DNA of 64,000 nt from Gloeopeniophorella convolvens. Its lineage: Eukaryota; Basidiomycota; Agaricomycetes; Russulales. This document shows positions 20,434 through 31,214 of the stretch, one piece after another. Location: the NCBI GenBank assembly GCA_022496205.1, contig WTXD01000034.1, forward strand, positions 1-64,000. The letters are read 5' to 3'. Below the pieces are notes generated by a model that was given only the letters and a program-made list of their open reading frames with translations, was not told the DNA's origin and did not search any database. Each line of letters opens with the position of its first letter. Positions within the stretch are counted from its first letter, which is position 1. The position numbers and the translations under genes were made by a program.

Positions 20434-23400
20434 ATGAACGTCGCCGACCTCCTCCAGACCTCGCCCTCCGAGGAACTCGCACGCCGCAGACAGGCCCAGC
20501 ACGCCCAGAGCCAGAGTTTGCATCACCATCAGCCGCAGCCGCAACAACAGCCGCAACAACAACAGCAGCCGCCACAACAGCCGCCATCCCAGCAGCAGCA
20601 GCAGCAGCAGCAGCAGCCACAGCAGCAGCACCTCCCGTCCCCCACGGAGACCGTCCCGAACACCGCTTCCCGCCCCCGCCCCAGCCACAGCAGCCCCCGC
20701 GCGGCCCCCCGCCCCACCGCAGCCCCCCGAGTTCGACCGCCGCGAGCCGTACGCCGACTACCCGCCCCAGCACTCGCCCCCTCGTCCTTCCTCCCCCGCG
20801 CGCCCACGCGCCCTCCGCCATGTACCTCCCCCCGCCGCCGCACCCGCACGCGCGCCACGAGTACGCGCCGAAGCAGCAGCAGCAGCAGCCACCGCCACCC
20901 CCTCCGCCGCACCACGCGTTCTCCCCGCCGCCGCCGCCGCCCGCGCCGCCCGCGGTCATCCACGAGCCCTCGCCGATGTACACCGGCATGCCGCCCGCGC
21001 CGACGCCGTATGCGGGCTACGCGCCGCGCGGCCGCCCGGCGCCGGCGATGGCCGCGCTGCAGCCGCCGGGCGACCGGGACCGCGAGAGGGAGAGGGAGAG
21101 GGAGCGTGGGAACCCCGGCGCCCGCGTGATGTCCGCCCGTCGTCGCACTCGCAGCCGCCTCCTCCGTCGTCGTCCTCTGTGCCCCCGCCGTCGGCTGTCA
21201 TGATGCGTGACCGGGACCGGGACCGCGACCGCGACAGGGAGCGCGAGCGCGAGCAGAGGGAGAGGGAGCGCGAGAGAGACGGCCCGCCGAGCATGGCGCT
21301 GCCGCTGGGCCCGCTGCTCGAGGACGAGCGCGAGCGCATCGAAAACAAGCTCCACCGCGACCGTGCTCGCCCGCGCGGACAGCCACCCCCGTTCGGCCCG
21401 CCGCCGCCGCAGTCGTCGCTGCCCCCGCCGCGCGAGCCCCGCGGGCGCATGAGCGGCCCACCGCAGCCCCGCGCGCTCGCGACGGAGTTCGAGATCGAGC
21501 GCGAGGTGAACTACGTGACGCGGCGCGACCGGGACCGGGACCGCGAGCGCGAGCGCGAGGGGCGCGAGAAGGAGCTGCGCCAGCGCGAGGAGATGGGCTA
21601 TCCCCCGCCCGGGCCTGGCCCGCGCAAGCTCGACGACGGGCTCGCGCCGCCGCTGGGATACCCGTACGCGCAGGTGGGTGGGCCCCGTGGTTCTGCTTTC
21701 GTGCATGCTGACGGTGCGGGCGCAGGGCCCGCCGCACCCCGAGCTCGACGCGCACCATGCGCCGCCGTACCCGCACGCGAACGCGTACCCGCACTCGCAC
21801 CAGCATCCGCACGCGCATGCGCACCAGCATCCGCATCCGCACGCGCATCAGCATGCACACCAGCACCCGCACGCACATGCACATGGCCACGCGCACCCGG
21901 TGGACCTCCGTGCGCCACCGCCACCGCCGCCACCGCAACAGCAACAGCAGCAACCACAACAGCAGCAGCAGCAACAGCCCCCGCAGCCATCGGGCCCGCA
22001 CCACCCGCACTCGCACTCGCACCGCACGCACGTCCACCCACACCCGCACCACCACCCCCACCCACGCACGCACCACCCCGCGCCGCCCGCGCCGCCCTCC
22101 TCCTCCTCCTCCTCCGCCCCGCCCCGCCCCCGCGCGCCGCGCCGCGCCGCCCCCACCCCCCACCGCGCCCCCGCCGCCCTACCTCGGCGCCTTCGTGCAC
22201 CCCTTCGGCCCGCTCGCGCTCCCGCGCGGGCGCCCCGCCGCGCGCGCAACGCTCTACGTCCCCGCGCGCGCGCTCCCGCGCCCCGGCGCGCGCCCGCGCG
22301 TGTGGGGCGCCGGGCCGTACACGGACGACTCGGACGTGCTGGCTGCGGCGGTGCACGCGGGGCGCGTGCGCTGGAGCGCGGTGGACGCTGCGCGCGCGGC
22401 GGGGCGCGATGCGCGCGTTGAGGTGCTCGTGCTTGCGCCTGCGGAGCGGTATGTGGGGGATGTCGGGGCGGGGGCAGGCGCGGGGGATGCGGGTGGGGAG
22501 GGGGACGACGGGCGCGGGGTGTGGAGCGCGGGGTGGGGCAATGGGCACGAGGGCGCGAGCATCGAGGTGCTCGACGTTGCGTTTGTCAAGGTGCGCTCGG
22601 AGTCGGAGCCTCCCCCGCACCTAGATGCTAATGCGCGCGTGTGTGTATACAGGGCGGGACGGCGCACCGCGCGCCCGGGCTCGGGCGCCAGACGCGCAAG
22701 CAGCGCCTCGGCGAGTACGCCGCGGAGCGCGGCGCCGTGCTCGGCTTTGCCAGCGCGCCGTCGAACCCGCCCAAGCGCGCGCGCGGCGTCGGCGCGCCCG
22801 ACTCGGACCACACGGACTACGACGACGACGACACGGATGGCAGCGATGATGAGGACGAGGACGAGGACGTCGACATGGACGTCGATGCGCTCGCGGCGCG
22901 CGTGACGATCGTGTTTGCCGGCGCGGACGGCGGCACGCCCGGGTGCGTTGCGCGCCCCTCCCGTGTGCAAGTGCGTGCTGATGACATGTGCAGGTTCAAA
23001 TACGACCCCGCCGCGCTGCGCGAGGCCGTCTTCCGGCCCAAGCCGCAGCGCGCGTACGCGTCCTCGCCCTCGCCGCGCGCGCGCAAGCGGCGGCGCGTCG
23101 ACGTGCCCCTCGACGACGGTGACGCAGACCCGGACGCAGACCCGGACGCAGACATGGACGCGGACACGGTCCCGGCGGTCCCGCGCGGGGTCGAGCTCGA
23201 GACGGCCGTCGAGCGCTTCCTGCTCCGGCCGTACGCCGCCCCTGCTCCCCCGCCCGCTCCCCCGCTCGCTCCCACCAGCGCAGACGCAGACGCGAGCGCC
23301 GCGCAGCCGATGGCGCAGGACGTCCCGGCGGTGTCCGCCCCGAGCTCCCCCTCGGACGACCCCGCCAACGCAGCTGCCACACAAGCGCCCGCGCCGGATA

Positions 23401-23891
23401 CCACCACCACCACCGCCACCGCGGCGCAAGCCGAGCCCGCGCTCGCGCCCGCGCCTGTGCCTGCGCCCGAAGCAGCACCCGAAATCGCACCGACGCCTGC
23501 ACCGGCACAAGCTGGCACGCCCCAGGCTGCACCTGACCCTGCGCCGGCGCCTGCACTTGAAGCGGGGCGCTCCGAGCCCGAGAACGGCGCCGCGCCCGAG
23601 GACGACGACCTCGATACGCACACCGACCCCGACCCCGACCCGCGCCGCTGGGCGCTCTACCTCCTCGGCCGGCTGCACGACCCGCTGCCCCGCACCATCC
23701 CCGCGCTCTCGCGCTCCCCTACGCCGGACGCAGAGGGGGGCAAGGCGGTGCTCCTGCAGCGCGACCTGCGCGCGGCGAACCTCGAGTTTGTCGAGGGCGA
23801 GGTGCGCGTGTTGAGCGATGCGCGGGACGGGGGCGGGGCGAGGGAGGGGTGGGCGATCGAGGTGCGGCGGTGGAGATGGGCAAGAACGTGA
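20434..23891 (+). CDS. Rxt3-domain protein, probable subunit of the Rpd3L histone deacetylase complex
   Basis: Four exons: 20434-21673, 21726-22590, 22653-22942, 22994-23891. The start MNVADLLQTSPSEELARRR is followed by polyGln, proline-rich, Arg-Asp/Arg-Glu and strikingly His-rich (HAHQHPHPHAH) low-complexity regions. The conserved domain begins near 22185: YLGAFVHPFGPLALP, then RVWGAGPYTDDSDVLAAAVH, VEVLVLAPAERYVG and GASIEVLDVAFVK. The WG-x4-YTDDSD block followed by a LAPxERY segment matches Rxt3. An acidic, nuclear-looking tail follows with KRRR signals and a PYAAP-type Pro/Ala linker. The reading frame changes repeatedly by one base in the GC-rich N-terminal half: about five steps between 20660 and 21150 and two between 22080 and 22190. 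Every step is a single missing base, mostly in C runs. The conserved domain and C-terminus are open. Confidence 0.75.
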
Positions 23892-24118
23892 TGTTACTAC
23901 TTTCTTACTGATGTGGTATACTTGATTGCGAATATGATAATCTGGCTGCACACTCTAGGTCGTGGCGAGTATGCGCGCCTGCTTTCACGCACTGCGCAGA
24001 ACCCATAAAAAAACCGGGATGTATTTTTGAGTGAGCATGCGTGGTACATGGCGGCGGTGCAGTAGGTGTCATATCATAGCGGAAAGAGGCAATACAACAG
24101 GGCGCGAGCCCGGGGCGT

Positions 24119-24814
24119 TTATTTCTGCGTGCGCAAGGCATCAGTCCAGCCTCCCGCAGACGCAACGAACGAACACCCACGAGGATGATGCCGTCGAACC
24201 GGGCCTTGAACCACGCCGTGGTGTCGTCCTTCCTCACGCGGTGGTTGATGCCCACGCGCGCCGTCTTGATCCTGCGCTTCGCGACGCGGTTGCCGGGGCG
24301 GCCCATGACGACAAAAAAGTCCATGCCAAAGATGCCGATCGTGGGGTCGTAGCGCGCGCCGAGGTCGATGTGCTCCTGGATGCCAAAGCCGAAATTCCCC
24401 GTCTCGGAAAAGTTGCGCCGGCGCAGCTCGTACTCCTTCACCTTGAGCCCGCGCTCGAGGATCTCCTCCGCCTTGGGCCCGCGGATCGTGACGTGCACCG
24501 CGATCTTCTCGTTGCGCCGGATGCCGAACGTGCGCACCGTGTAGCGCGCCTTGGAGGTCACGGGCGTCTGGCCCGTCAGCTGCTCGAGGACCTTCGAGGC
24601 TCGCGTTAGCCGATCGCCGGACTCGCCGACGGAGATGTCTGTGCGGGCATGGTGAGCGAGCAGCTTGCGATATCGCGCACAGGGCCACGCACTGATGACA
24701 AGCTTCTCGATGCGCAGGTCGCGCATGGTGTTTGTGGGGGCGGTCTTGGTGTCGGCCTGGGGATCTCGAGGTCAGCATCGTGCGAGACGGCGAGCGGAAG
24801 GGCGTGCGCACCAT
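24119..24814 (-). CDS. RPL11: 60S ribosomal protein L11 (uL5)
   Basis: Component of the large ribosomal subunit; binds 5S rRNA at the central protuberance. Exons: 24814-24812 (only the ATG), 24756-24693, 24638-24181 and 24124-24119 (Lys plus stop). Introns are 24757-24811, 24639-24692 and 24125-24180. The protein reads [78 protein letters not shown] and [15 protein letters not shown], nearly the universal eukaryotic L11 sequence. It is 176 residues, the normal length, with no frame problems. The ATG-only first coding exon is supported by the lack of an upstream ATG in the next exon and by a perfect GTGCGC donor after the ATG. Confidence 0.95.
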   Translation of the reverse strand: MVRTPFRSPSRTMLTSRSPGRHQDRPHKHHARPAHREACHQCVALCAISQAARSPCPHRHLRRRVRRSANASLEGPRAADGPDARDLQGALHGAHVRHPAQREDRGARHDPRAQGGGDPRARAQGEGVRAAPAQLFRDGEFRLWHPGAHRPRRALRPHDRHLWHGLFCRHGPPRQPRREAQDQDGARGHQPPREEGRHHGVVQGPVRRHHPRGCSFVASAGGWTDALRTQK

Positions 24815-24980
24815 GTTGAGGGGTTGCTCGTCGTCGCGGTCGGGAAACTTGACTTGATGTCCTGTTGGGCTTTGTTTGGCCCGCGTCCCCCGCCCGGGCG
24901 GTGGCTGACAGCTGTACAGTTTTCCCCGGGAATCGCCGCGGGCGTCGCATCTTGGTCGCGTGGCGCGCCGCACGAGCACC

Positions 24981-25054
24981 GGCCGACTAGCTCAGTTGGT
25001 TAGAGCGTCGTGCTAATAACGCGAAGGTCTTGGGTTCGATCCCCACGTTGGCCA
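24981..25054 (+). tRNA. tRNA-Ile (anticodon AAT)
   Basis: A full cloverleaf of 74 nt with discriminator A. The acceptor stem GGCCGAC pairs with GTTGGCC, including one G-T pair. The D arm is GCTC-AGTTGGTTA-GAGC. The anticodon loop CTAATAA, with AAT in the middle, closes a TCGTG/CGCGA stem. The T arm is TTGGG-TTCGATC-CCCA. There is no intron. AAT would be edited to IAU. It lies 166 bp upstream of the RPL11 start and in divergent orientation. Confidence 0.95.
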
Positions 25055-25967
25055 GGCTTGTTTTTGCACTTCTCCTGCGTGGCTAATAGCGGTCACATCA
25101 GCTTCAATGATCGCTCTCATGGGTGCTACTTCACTACAACACGAATGACCACGGTCGTTCCAGAAGACACCGCTCAAGTCTCTCACGAACATGGCGCAAC
25201 ACACATGATCACTTAGCACACAACGGCACCTCGACAGTCTGCCAGGCGCACTCATATCTGAAGCTCACAAAAGGCCAGAGTGAAGAAAGAGCTCTCTTTC
25301 TGGCCCTTGCGCAGCAGGCAGCCTCATCACAAAGCCGAATCGGCGAATTCATACTCCACAAAGGAGTCCAAGAAGCGTTTCAAGGAGCTTCTCTTCTGAC
25401 GAGCACAGCCCCGTGGCGCCCCTTTGAACCCGTGAGAGTGCGTGCTCGGTGCGCCAAGGACACGCGAGGCGACAAAGGATGGGTCCAGGTGGACCCTCGG
25501 CGCTCGGGTCTGATAGATGAGCGGGTGGCATCTATGTGGTGGCGCGTGATGGTGACTGCCAGTGGCTGCCGTGTCTATTCACAAGATGATGCCTAGTAGG
25601 GCGGGCGTATTGGTGGAGTGCAGCTGGACGGCGGAGGGCGCCGCAAAGAGTCGGGTGAGGCAGCTGCGGCGGGGAACGGCCGAGTCGCTGAAGCGGGACG
25701 GCCGAGGAACGCATGTGAATTGGCAGCGGCGTGGCACGGAAGCATCCCGCGCGCGAATCTCCGCCAGATGCGCTCCTGGAAAGGCAGCCAGGGCTCAGCG
25801 CCTCGTCTCGCCGCGCCTCCGTACGTACAATGAAGTCCTCTTTTTTTCGCTGAAGTCCCGCCCTTTACATAGCTTTATATACCATGTCAGCCCGCGCCCG
25901 CTCCCCCGCGGTCCCAGCCCCACCACACTCGCACTTGCTCTTCCCTCCATCCTCCTTCCAGTTCCCC
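25055..25967. other. Intergenic, no gene recognised
   Basis: Short ORFs on both strands with no recognisable family or consistent intron pattern. The last 100 bp, with CTTTATATACCATG near 25870, probably form the promoter and leader of the next gene. Confidence 0.35.
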
Positions 25968-26820
25968 ATGTCTGCCAGCAGCCGCGCAGCCCCGTCTCCT
26001 GCCCCGGACTCGTCCTCTCTCCACAGTGCGTCCAGCGCCGGGTAAGCACCCACTAGCACTACACCCAAGGCCACCGGACAGCTGACCGTGCCACCCACCC
26101 CAGCTCGCTCGACGTCGTGCTCTCGCATAGCTCACGCCGTGCGGCTTCCTTCGAACTCCAAATCAAGGCCCTCGAGGTGCGCATCATCATACAGTCGCAT
26201 TCCCACTCGCCCCGCCTGACCCCGCCGTTCCCAGGAAAAGCTCTCAGAAGACCTAAGTAACTGCCGCGCAATCGAGAGCACGCTCCGCGAGGCGTTCAAC
26301 GGCATCAAGGTGCGCCGCCTACCCCTTGCCCACCCGCCATATACTGACTATGTCCGACAACCAGCGCAACTACCGCCGCGCAGACAAAGATGCGCTGCGC
26401 CAGCACGTACCACACATCGATGCAGAGCTCGACCGCGCGCGCGGCGTGTTGGGCGAGCTCGAGGCGCGCCTGCCCGAAATCCGCACCGAGGCGGCGCAGG
26501 TGCGCCGCGCGTACGACTCGGGTCGCGACAAGGTAGGCCCGTTCCCTGCGCCCACACCCCCATGGCCCCCACGCTAACTCGGTGCGCAGGCGCAGCTGCT
26601 GGTCGAGGACCTGCGCTGGCTGAACCGCGACTTTACGAGCCGCTGGCGCACGGTCGTATTTACGCGCACGAGTCCCGTCTCGTGGCGTGTGCGCGCGATG
26701 CTGCGCACGCTGTTCGTGCTCGCGCTCGTGCTTGCCGCGTGGGGCGCATGGCTCGCGCTGCGCGGGGTTTACCGCGCGCACCGGCAGCGGCTCGTCTGGG
26801 GCGAGCGGCTCATCTCCTAG
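25968..26820 (+). CDS. Small coiled-coil protein with one C-terminal membrane segment
   Basis: Five exons (25968-26041, 26104-26176, 26235-26309, 26365-26532, 26590-26820) give 206 residues in a continuous frame. After a Ser/Ala/Pro-rich start come heptad-like charged helices: FELQIKALEEKLSEDLSNC, IDAELDRARGVLGELEARLP. Near the end is a hydrophobic helix MLRTLFVLALVLAAWGAW, followed by a short basic tail. The topology suggests a tail-anchored protein with the coiled coil in the cytosol. All four introns have GT-AG borders and consistent phase, so the gene is well supported even though I do not recognise the family. No function is assigned. Confidence 0.8.
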
Positions 26821-27799
26821 TCCGCAATCTCCGCTATCAGGATCGTGGCCCCGCGGATGCTGGTTGTTTATCGTTGTAGTATTTGCCTGGTTGCTTGGTT
26901 GTACCATAGACCGGAAGGGACGGGATATCTACAGTATATCTGGGATAGTGAGTATCGTACATGATGCATATGCGCATGCTTGGATGTCGATGATGACATT
27001 TTTCGGAGATGCGCTGCGTGTGTTGACGGGTGAATGGAAGTACCAACTCGAGGGATCCATGCGGCGGCGGGGTGGGTTGGCCGCGGGTCGAGCTCTTCGG
27101 TGCGCCCGGTGGGCACTGGAGTACTGGGCCCGCACCACGCCCGCCATCACCCGCACGCGGCAGCCTCCCGCTAGCGTGCGACTAACGCACGGCAGGCTGA
27201 GCTCGCAAGGCAAACGCACTCCCGCACCGCGTCACATTGCAGTCGCGCGGAGATGATCTACGCGGCGCGCACAAAGCCTCCGATGCCCTCGGCAGACAGA
27301 TCGCAGACCGAATCTACATCCGTTGATTTACGTCATCGCGCTGGCGGGTGTCATCGCGATCTCGTCAAACCCGTCGCCGTCATCGTGATGATCGATGATC
27401 GCCGCCGACGCCCACAAGCCGCGACTGCTGCGGTACCCGCACCTACTCCGAGTCGCCGCCCTCAGAGCAGGGCACTTTCCGAGCCGAGTGCGATGGGTAA
27501 GTTCCTGACGACCAGAAAGTCAGGCTTATGCGCATAGCAAGGCTTCACGGCGGTCGCGCCGCAGTGCGCGGATATGAAGTATGTCTTGTTCATGGGCATG
27601 ATGTTCGTTGCGCTTCGCGCTTGTGGACGTAAGTGATGTCGTTTTCCAAGACATCCGCCTGACCCGCTGCATTACCCACTAGCCTTGATCAGCTCAGGAT
27701 ACGACAGTATTCGGCACCAGAACAATAAAGTGCAGCGGCAATGTGACCTCAGACTCGCAGCTCTGTGCGGAAGCATCCGCGGGGGAGTGGCAGTGACGT
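26821..27799. other. Intergenic, no gene recognised
   Basis: Only short ORFs without family signals or consistent splice structure. Confidence 0.35.
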
Positions 27800-28165
27800 C
27801 CCCGATCTCTACTTGCCTGCCTTTCCGGGGTCACCGTCTCGAGCCAGACCATCTGAGCGGACAACAATTGTGACGAAAACTGCTGCTGCCTCTGCCGCCG
27901 CGCCTCCTCTGCCAGAGACACCGCGGAGGCCTCCCAGTCTTCCTCGCCCTTGTCCGAATCATCACCGACACCCCACGCATGCGCCCGTGGCTCACCAGGT
28001 TCCAACAACCGCCGGTACCCGCCACCGCCGACTCCAGCATCGCAGGCCCGCGCGCGATACATACGGCGAACTGCACCAACATCTCCTCGAGGCACCACTG
28101 GCCGTGCACGTGGAGATCCCGCTGCGCGCCCGCGCGGCTGGTGTGTGGCAGCATCATGTAGCCTT
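27800..28165 (-). other. Unidentified coding trace with a frame change
   Basis: On the minus strand, 28157 to about 28020 reads RAGAQRDLHVHGQWCLEEML and VQFAVCIARGPAMLESAVA. One base out of frame it continues GYRRLLEPGEPRAHAW, GEEDWEASAVSLAEEARRQR and QLLSAQMVWLETVT. The composition is protein-like and the join again corresponds to one missing base, at GTGGCGGGTACC. I do not recognise the family and cannot define a start or stop. It may be a pseudogene fragment. Confidence 0.35.
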
Positions 28166-28759
28166 AGTGGATTCATGGAACTAGCATCAAAGCAGCGTAC
28201 GTCTGATCATGAGCAGCAACTCGCAAGTCGGGTGAAAATCCTTGTTCTTATCGCAAAGATAGACTCTTAGCAAGCGCGCGTGAAGTAAGTTTTCTTCGCT
28301 CCGGATAGCTCCGGCCCGCTTTCCGTACCTGTACTGCCCGATTTCGTTTGACTCAAGTTCGTATTCTTGCCTCTTACAGCACGCAGGAACTGACTACTAG
28401 CAAGGCTACTCTCACTGCAGGATTGAATACGTTACCTCAACGATGTGGCTTGTGAGATTTCCAACCTCCACGCGATCCTAAGGTAACAGCAAGGCATCCG
28501 CGCACTGTACTGGTTAGTATTGAAGTAGAGAAATTGTCACGGTCCACGGGAGTGGTTACGCGCGCTGGCGCGCGAAGGCGCCGGGGGCGGCGCTTCTACT
28601 GACACGCACTGACGCCTTCGATCTTGGGGATCAATCGACCGAATGTCAGAACGCGTGGCAACGCCAAGTGCTCCACCGTTTCCCTTCCTCTCCCCCAGAG
28701 CCCGTCTCGGACCACCTCCAGCTCTGCAGGCCGCTTCCTCCCAGTGACCCTCGTTTGCT
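28166..28759. other. Intergenic, promoter side of the lipocalin-like gene
   Basis: No gene recognised. A pyrimidine-rich stretch (about 28670-28740) precedes the next ATG. Confidence 0.35.
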
Positions 28760-29490
28760 ATGGCCTCGAAGCATGGCGTTGTGATAAACCGCCCAAATAG
28801 CGTCAATTACAGCCCCACGCTCAACATGGACGATCTCATGGGCACATGGTACGACCGCATCTCCCGAACGAGCCATGCGATTGAGCTCACTGCTCTGCGT
28901 GGAACTTACTATAGGTATGTGACGCACTCGACACTGCCTCTATGGAAGGTGCGCCCCGACGGCTCCCCTCGCCGTCCTTGGCGCACCTGCACACGCCTAA
29001 CCACTGACCATGCACGCAGAACATGAAGGACGTGACGATCTCCTACAGCCCCATCTCTCGCGACACACCAGGCCCCCCGCTCCAATTCGACGACGTCGTA
29101 GAGTACCGCAGAGCAACACAGCCGCGCACCTCGGCGCTCTCGCGCGTCGCGGGCGTAGACACCGTCCTCGGCGCGGCGACGTGCTTCAAATGGCGCGGGC
29201 GCGGCCTGTTGTTCATCGCGTCCTCCCGCTGGCAGCTCCTCGGGCACCGGGGCGCGGATGCGGGCGCGGGCGCGGGCGCGGCGGCGTGGGCGGTGACGTT
29301 CTTCGAGCGCACGCTGTTCACGCCCGCGGGGCTGGACATCTACGCGCGCACGCCGGCCGGGCTGCCTGCGGACCTCGTCGACGAGATCGTGGGCGGCCTG
29401 CGTGCTGTCGGCGGAGACGTAGCTAGGCTTGCCGAGGGGCTGTTCGAGGTGCCGCGCAGCCCCGAAGACTCGCCATCGTCGACTTTGTAG
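28760..29490 (+). CDS. Lipocalin/calycin-like protein
   Basis: Three exons (28760-28848, 28915-28948, 29020-29490) give 197 residues. The first splice joins MDDLMGTW to YVTHSTLPLWK, creating a GTWYVTHSTLPLW motif near residue 28. That is the GxW signature at the first strand of lipocalin-fold proteins. Later strands include VTISYSPI, FDDVVEYR, TCFKWRGRGLLFIASSRWQL, WAVTFFERTLFTPAGLDIYA and a C-terminal helix. No signal peptide is seen, so it is probably cytosolic. The fold assignment is by pattern, and the ligand is unknown. Both introns are GT-AG with consistent phase. Confidence 0.65.
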
Positions 29491-29767
29491 TTCGTCTGCC
29501 CGGCGCCATGTATACCATCCGGACATAGATATCCCAGGAGCGTGCACCCCGCTTTCACGCTGTTTTTCTGCAGAACGCGCCAGGCTGTATTCAATCATGC
29601 ATGTTGACTTTGTCCGGCGTGAGCTCGATCAGGCTCAAGCTCAACATCCCTGGCCCGTCCGCGTCAGAGTTTCGGGCCCTGAGGATATGGGACGTTCGGA
29701 TGATTTGATAGCAGTAACAACAACAGGATGAGCGAAGAATATCCAATAAGGTAGTATAGTTACAGGC
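29491..29767. other. Short convergent intergenic region
   Basis: It lies between the stops of the lipocalin-like gene and the Nto1-like gene. Nothing else is seen. Confidence 0.4.
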
Positions 29768-31164
29768 CTACGCGGAGACCGACGCCTCTCCACCATCCGC
29801 CATCTCGACATCTTCGTCCGCAGGGGGCCGTGGCGGCTCCGCCGTCTCCGGTGTGGCCTCCGCCTCTGCCTTGGGCTCAACTTCAGCTTCGGGCTTCGTG
29901 GCGTCGCCCGTGTCCGCGGCTTCGTCGACAGCGACATCGTCCGCGGTCTCCATCTCCAACCTGGCCAGCCTGCGGAGCATTCAGCACTCAGAGCCCTGGG
30001 CGCGTTGTGAGGTGAATGGCAGTACCGATATGACTCCCGGCACGCTAGGCGCATCTTGACGGAGTTGAACTTCTGCCTCTTGGACGTGGTCAGCATCGAT
30101 TGGTCTAGTTCTGAGCGGGGTTGCTGTCAGAATTCGTGGCACGGTTGTCTAGTCCGTGAGACGCTTACCATCGCTTTCGCCGAGCAGCAACAGCTGGTCG
30201 ACCACAACCCATTGCCTAGGGGTGCACAGTAAGCTACCGCCATAGCCGAAGCTGGGCTGCGATCGTCCTCACCATGACCTCTGCATATCGTAAAATTGCA
30301 CCAGGTGATAGCCGTGGGGCGATTTGAACTTGGTCGGGCGTGACCTAAGCACCTTCACCGGCACCGTGGGATCGTCCGGCTCGAAGACGACGGCCGCCCA
30401 CCACGGGAAATTCTCTGCAACAGAAAATTCAAGGCATAAGGGCACGCGCACACGCAGGAAACGAGAGCAAAACGCACTGGCTTTCGCCCAAACTGCGGTC
30501 CGGAGTCAACATATGGAGGAGAGACATAATAGGCGCACGCGTACCGAGCGTCCCGCCCTCGAGCGTCTTTCCGTCCCCGAGCACGATCTGTCCCGGCTCG
30601 ATTGCCTTCGCCGAGCCCTTCTCTCCCGAGCGCGGCTTGCTCTGCACACGGCCCTCCTCGTCCTCGCTCAGTTCGCTGAGCGAACTCAGGTCCGAGTCCG
30701 CCGCGGTGGTGGGTGGCGCGGCGAGCTGCGATCGCGCGCGGCGCTTGCGCCGCGCCTTCTCGCGACGCGTGATGGGCGAGTCGAGTTCCTGGATGACGAG
30801 CTTCCCGTCCGGGTCCTGCGAGAGACTCATGTTCGGCTCGAGCTTCAGCTTGAGGCGCGCCTCGGCAAGCGTCAGCGGGACGACGGGCTCCTCGGTCGGC
30901 TCGCGCTCCGACGGCGGCGGCTTGGAGGCTGCGCGCTCGCTGCTCGCTGGTGGCGCCTCCGCAGGCTCTTCGGACACGGCGTCGCCTTGTTCTGTCACGT
31001 AGAGATGTTATACACGCTTCCAATCGGTGGTTACTGCTCACCTGTGTCTTCTGGTGGCTGTTCTTTTGCTGCTGGGCTATGGCGCTCGTCTGGCACCTGC
31101 TCCGAAGGGTCGGCGGCCTGCTCAGCTTCCTCCTGCTCGGCCTCCTGCTCCTGCTCAGATTCAT

Positions 31165-31214
<50 letters not shown>

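Noticed and set aside
20036..22620. Glycine- and alanine-rich minus-strand ORFs (317 and 340 codons)
   Set aside because: They are complements of CAG/CCG/CAC low-complexity coding sequence.
22254..23951. 565-codon minus-strand ORF opposite the RXT3-like gene
   Set aside because: GC-rich shadow. It lacks any domain, and the plus strand has the Rxt3 block and matching splice sites.
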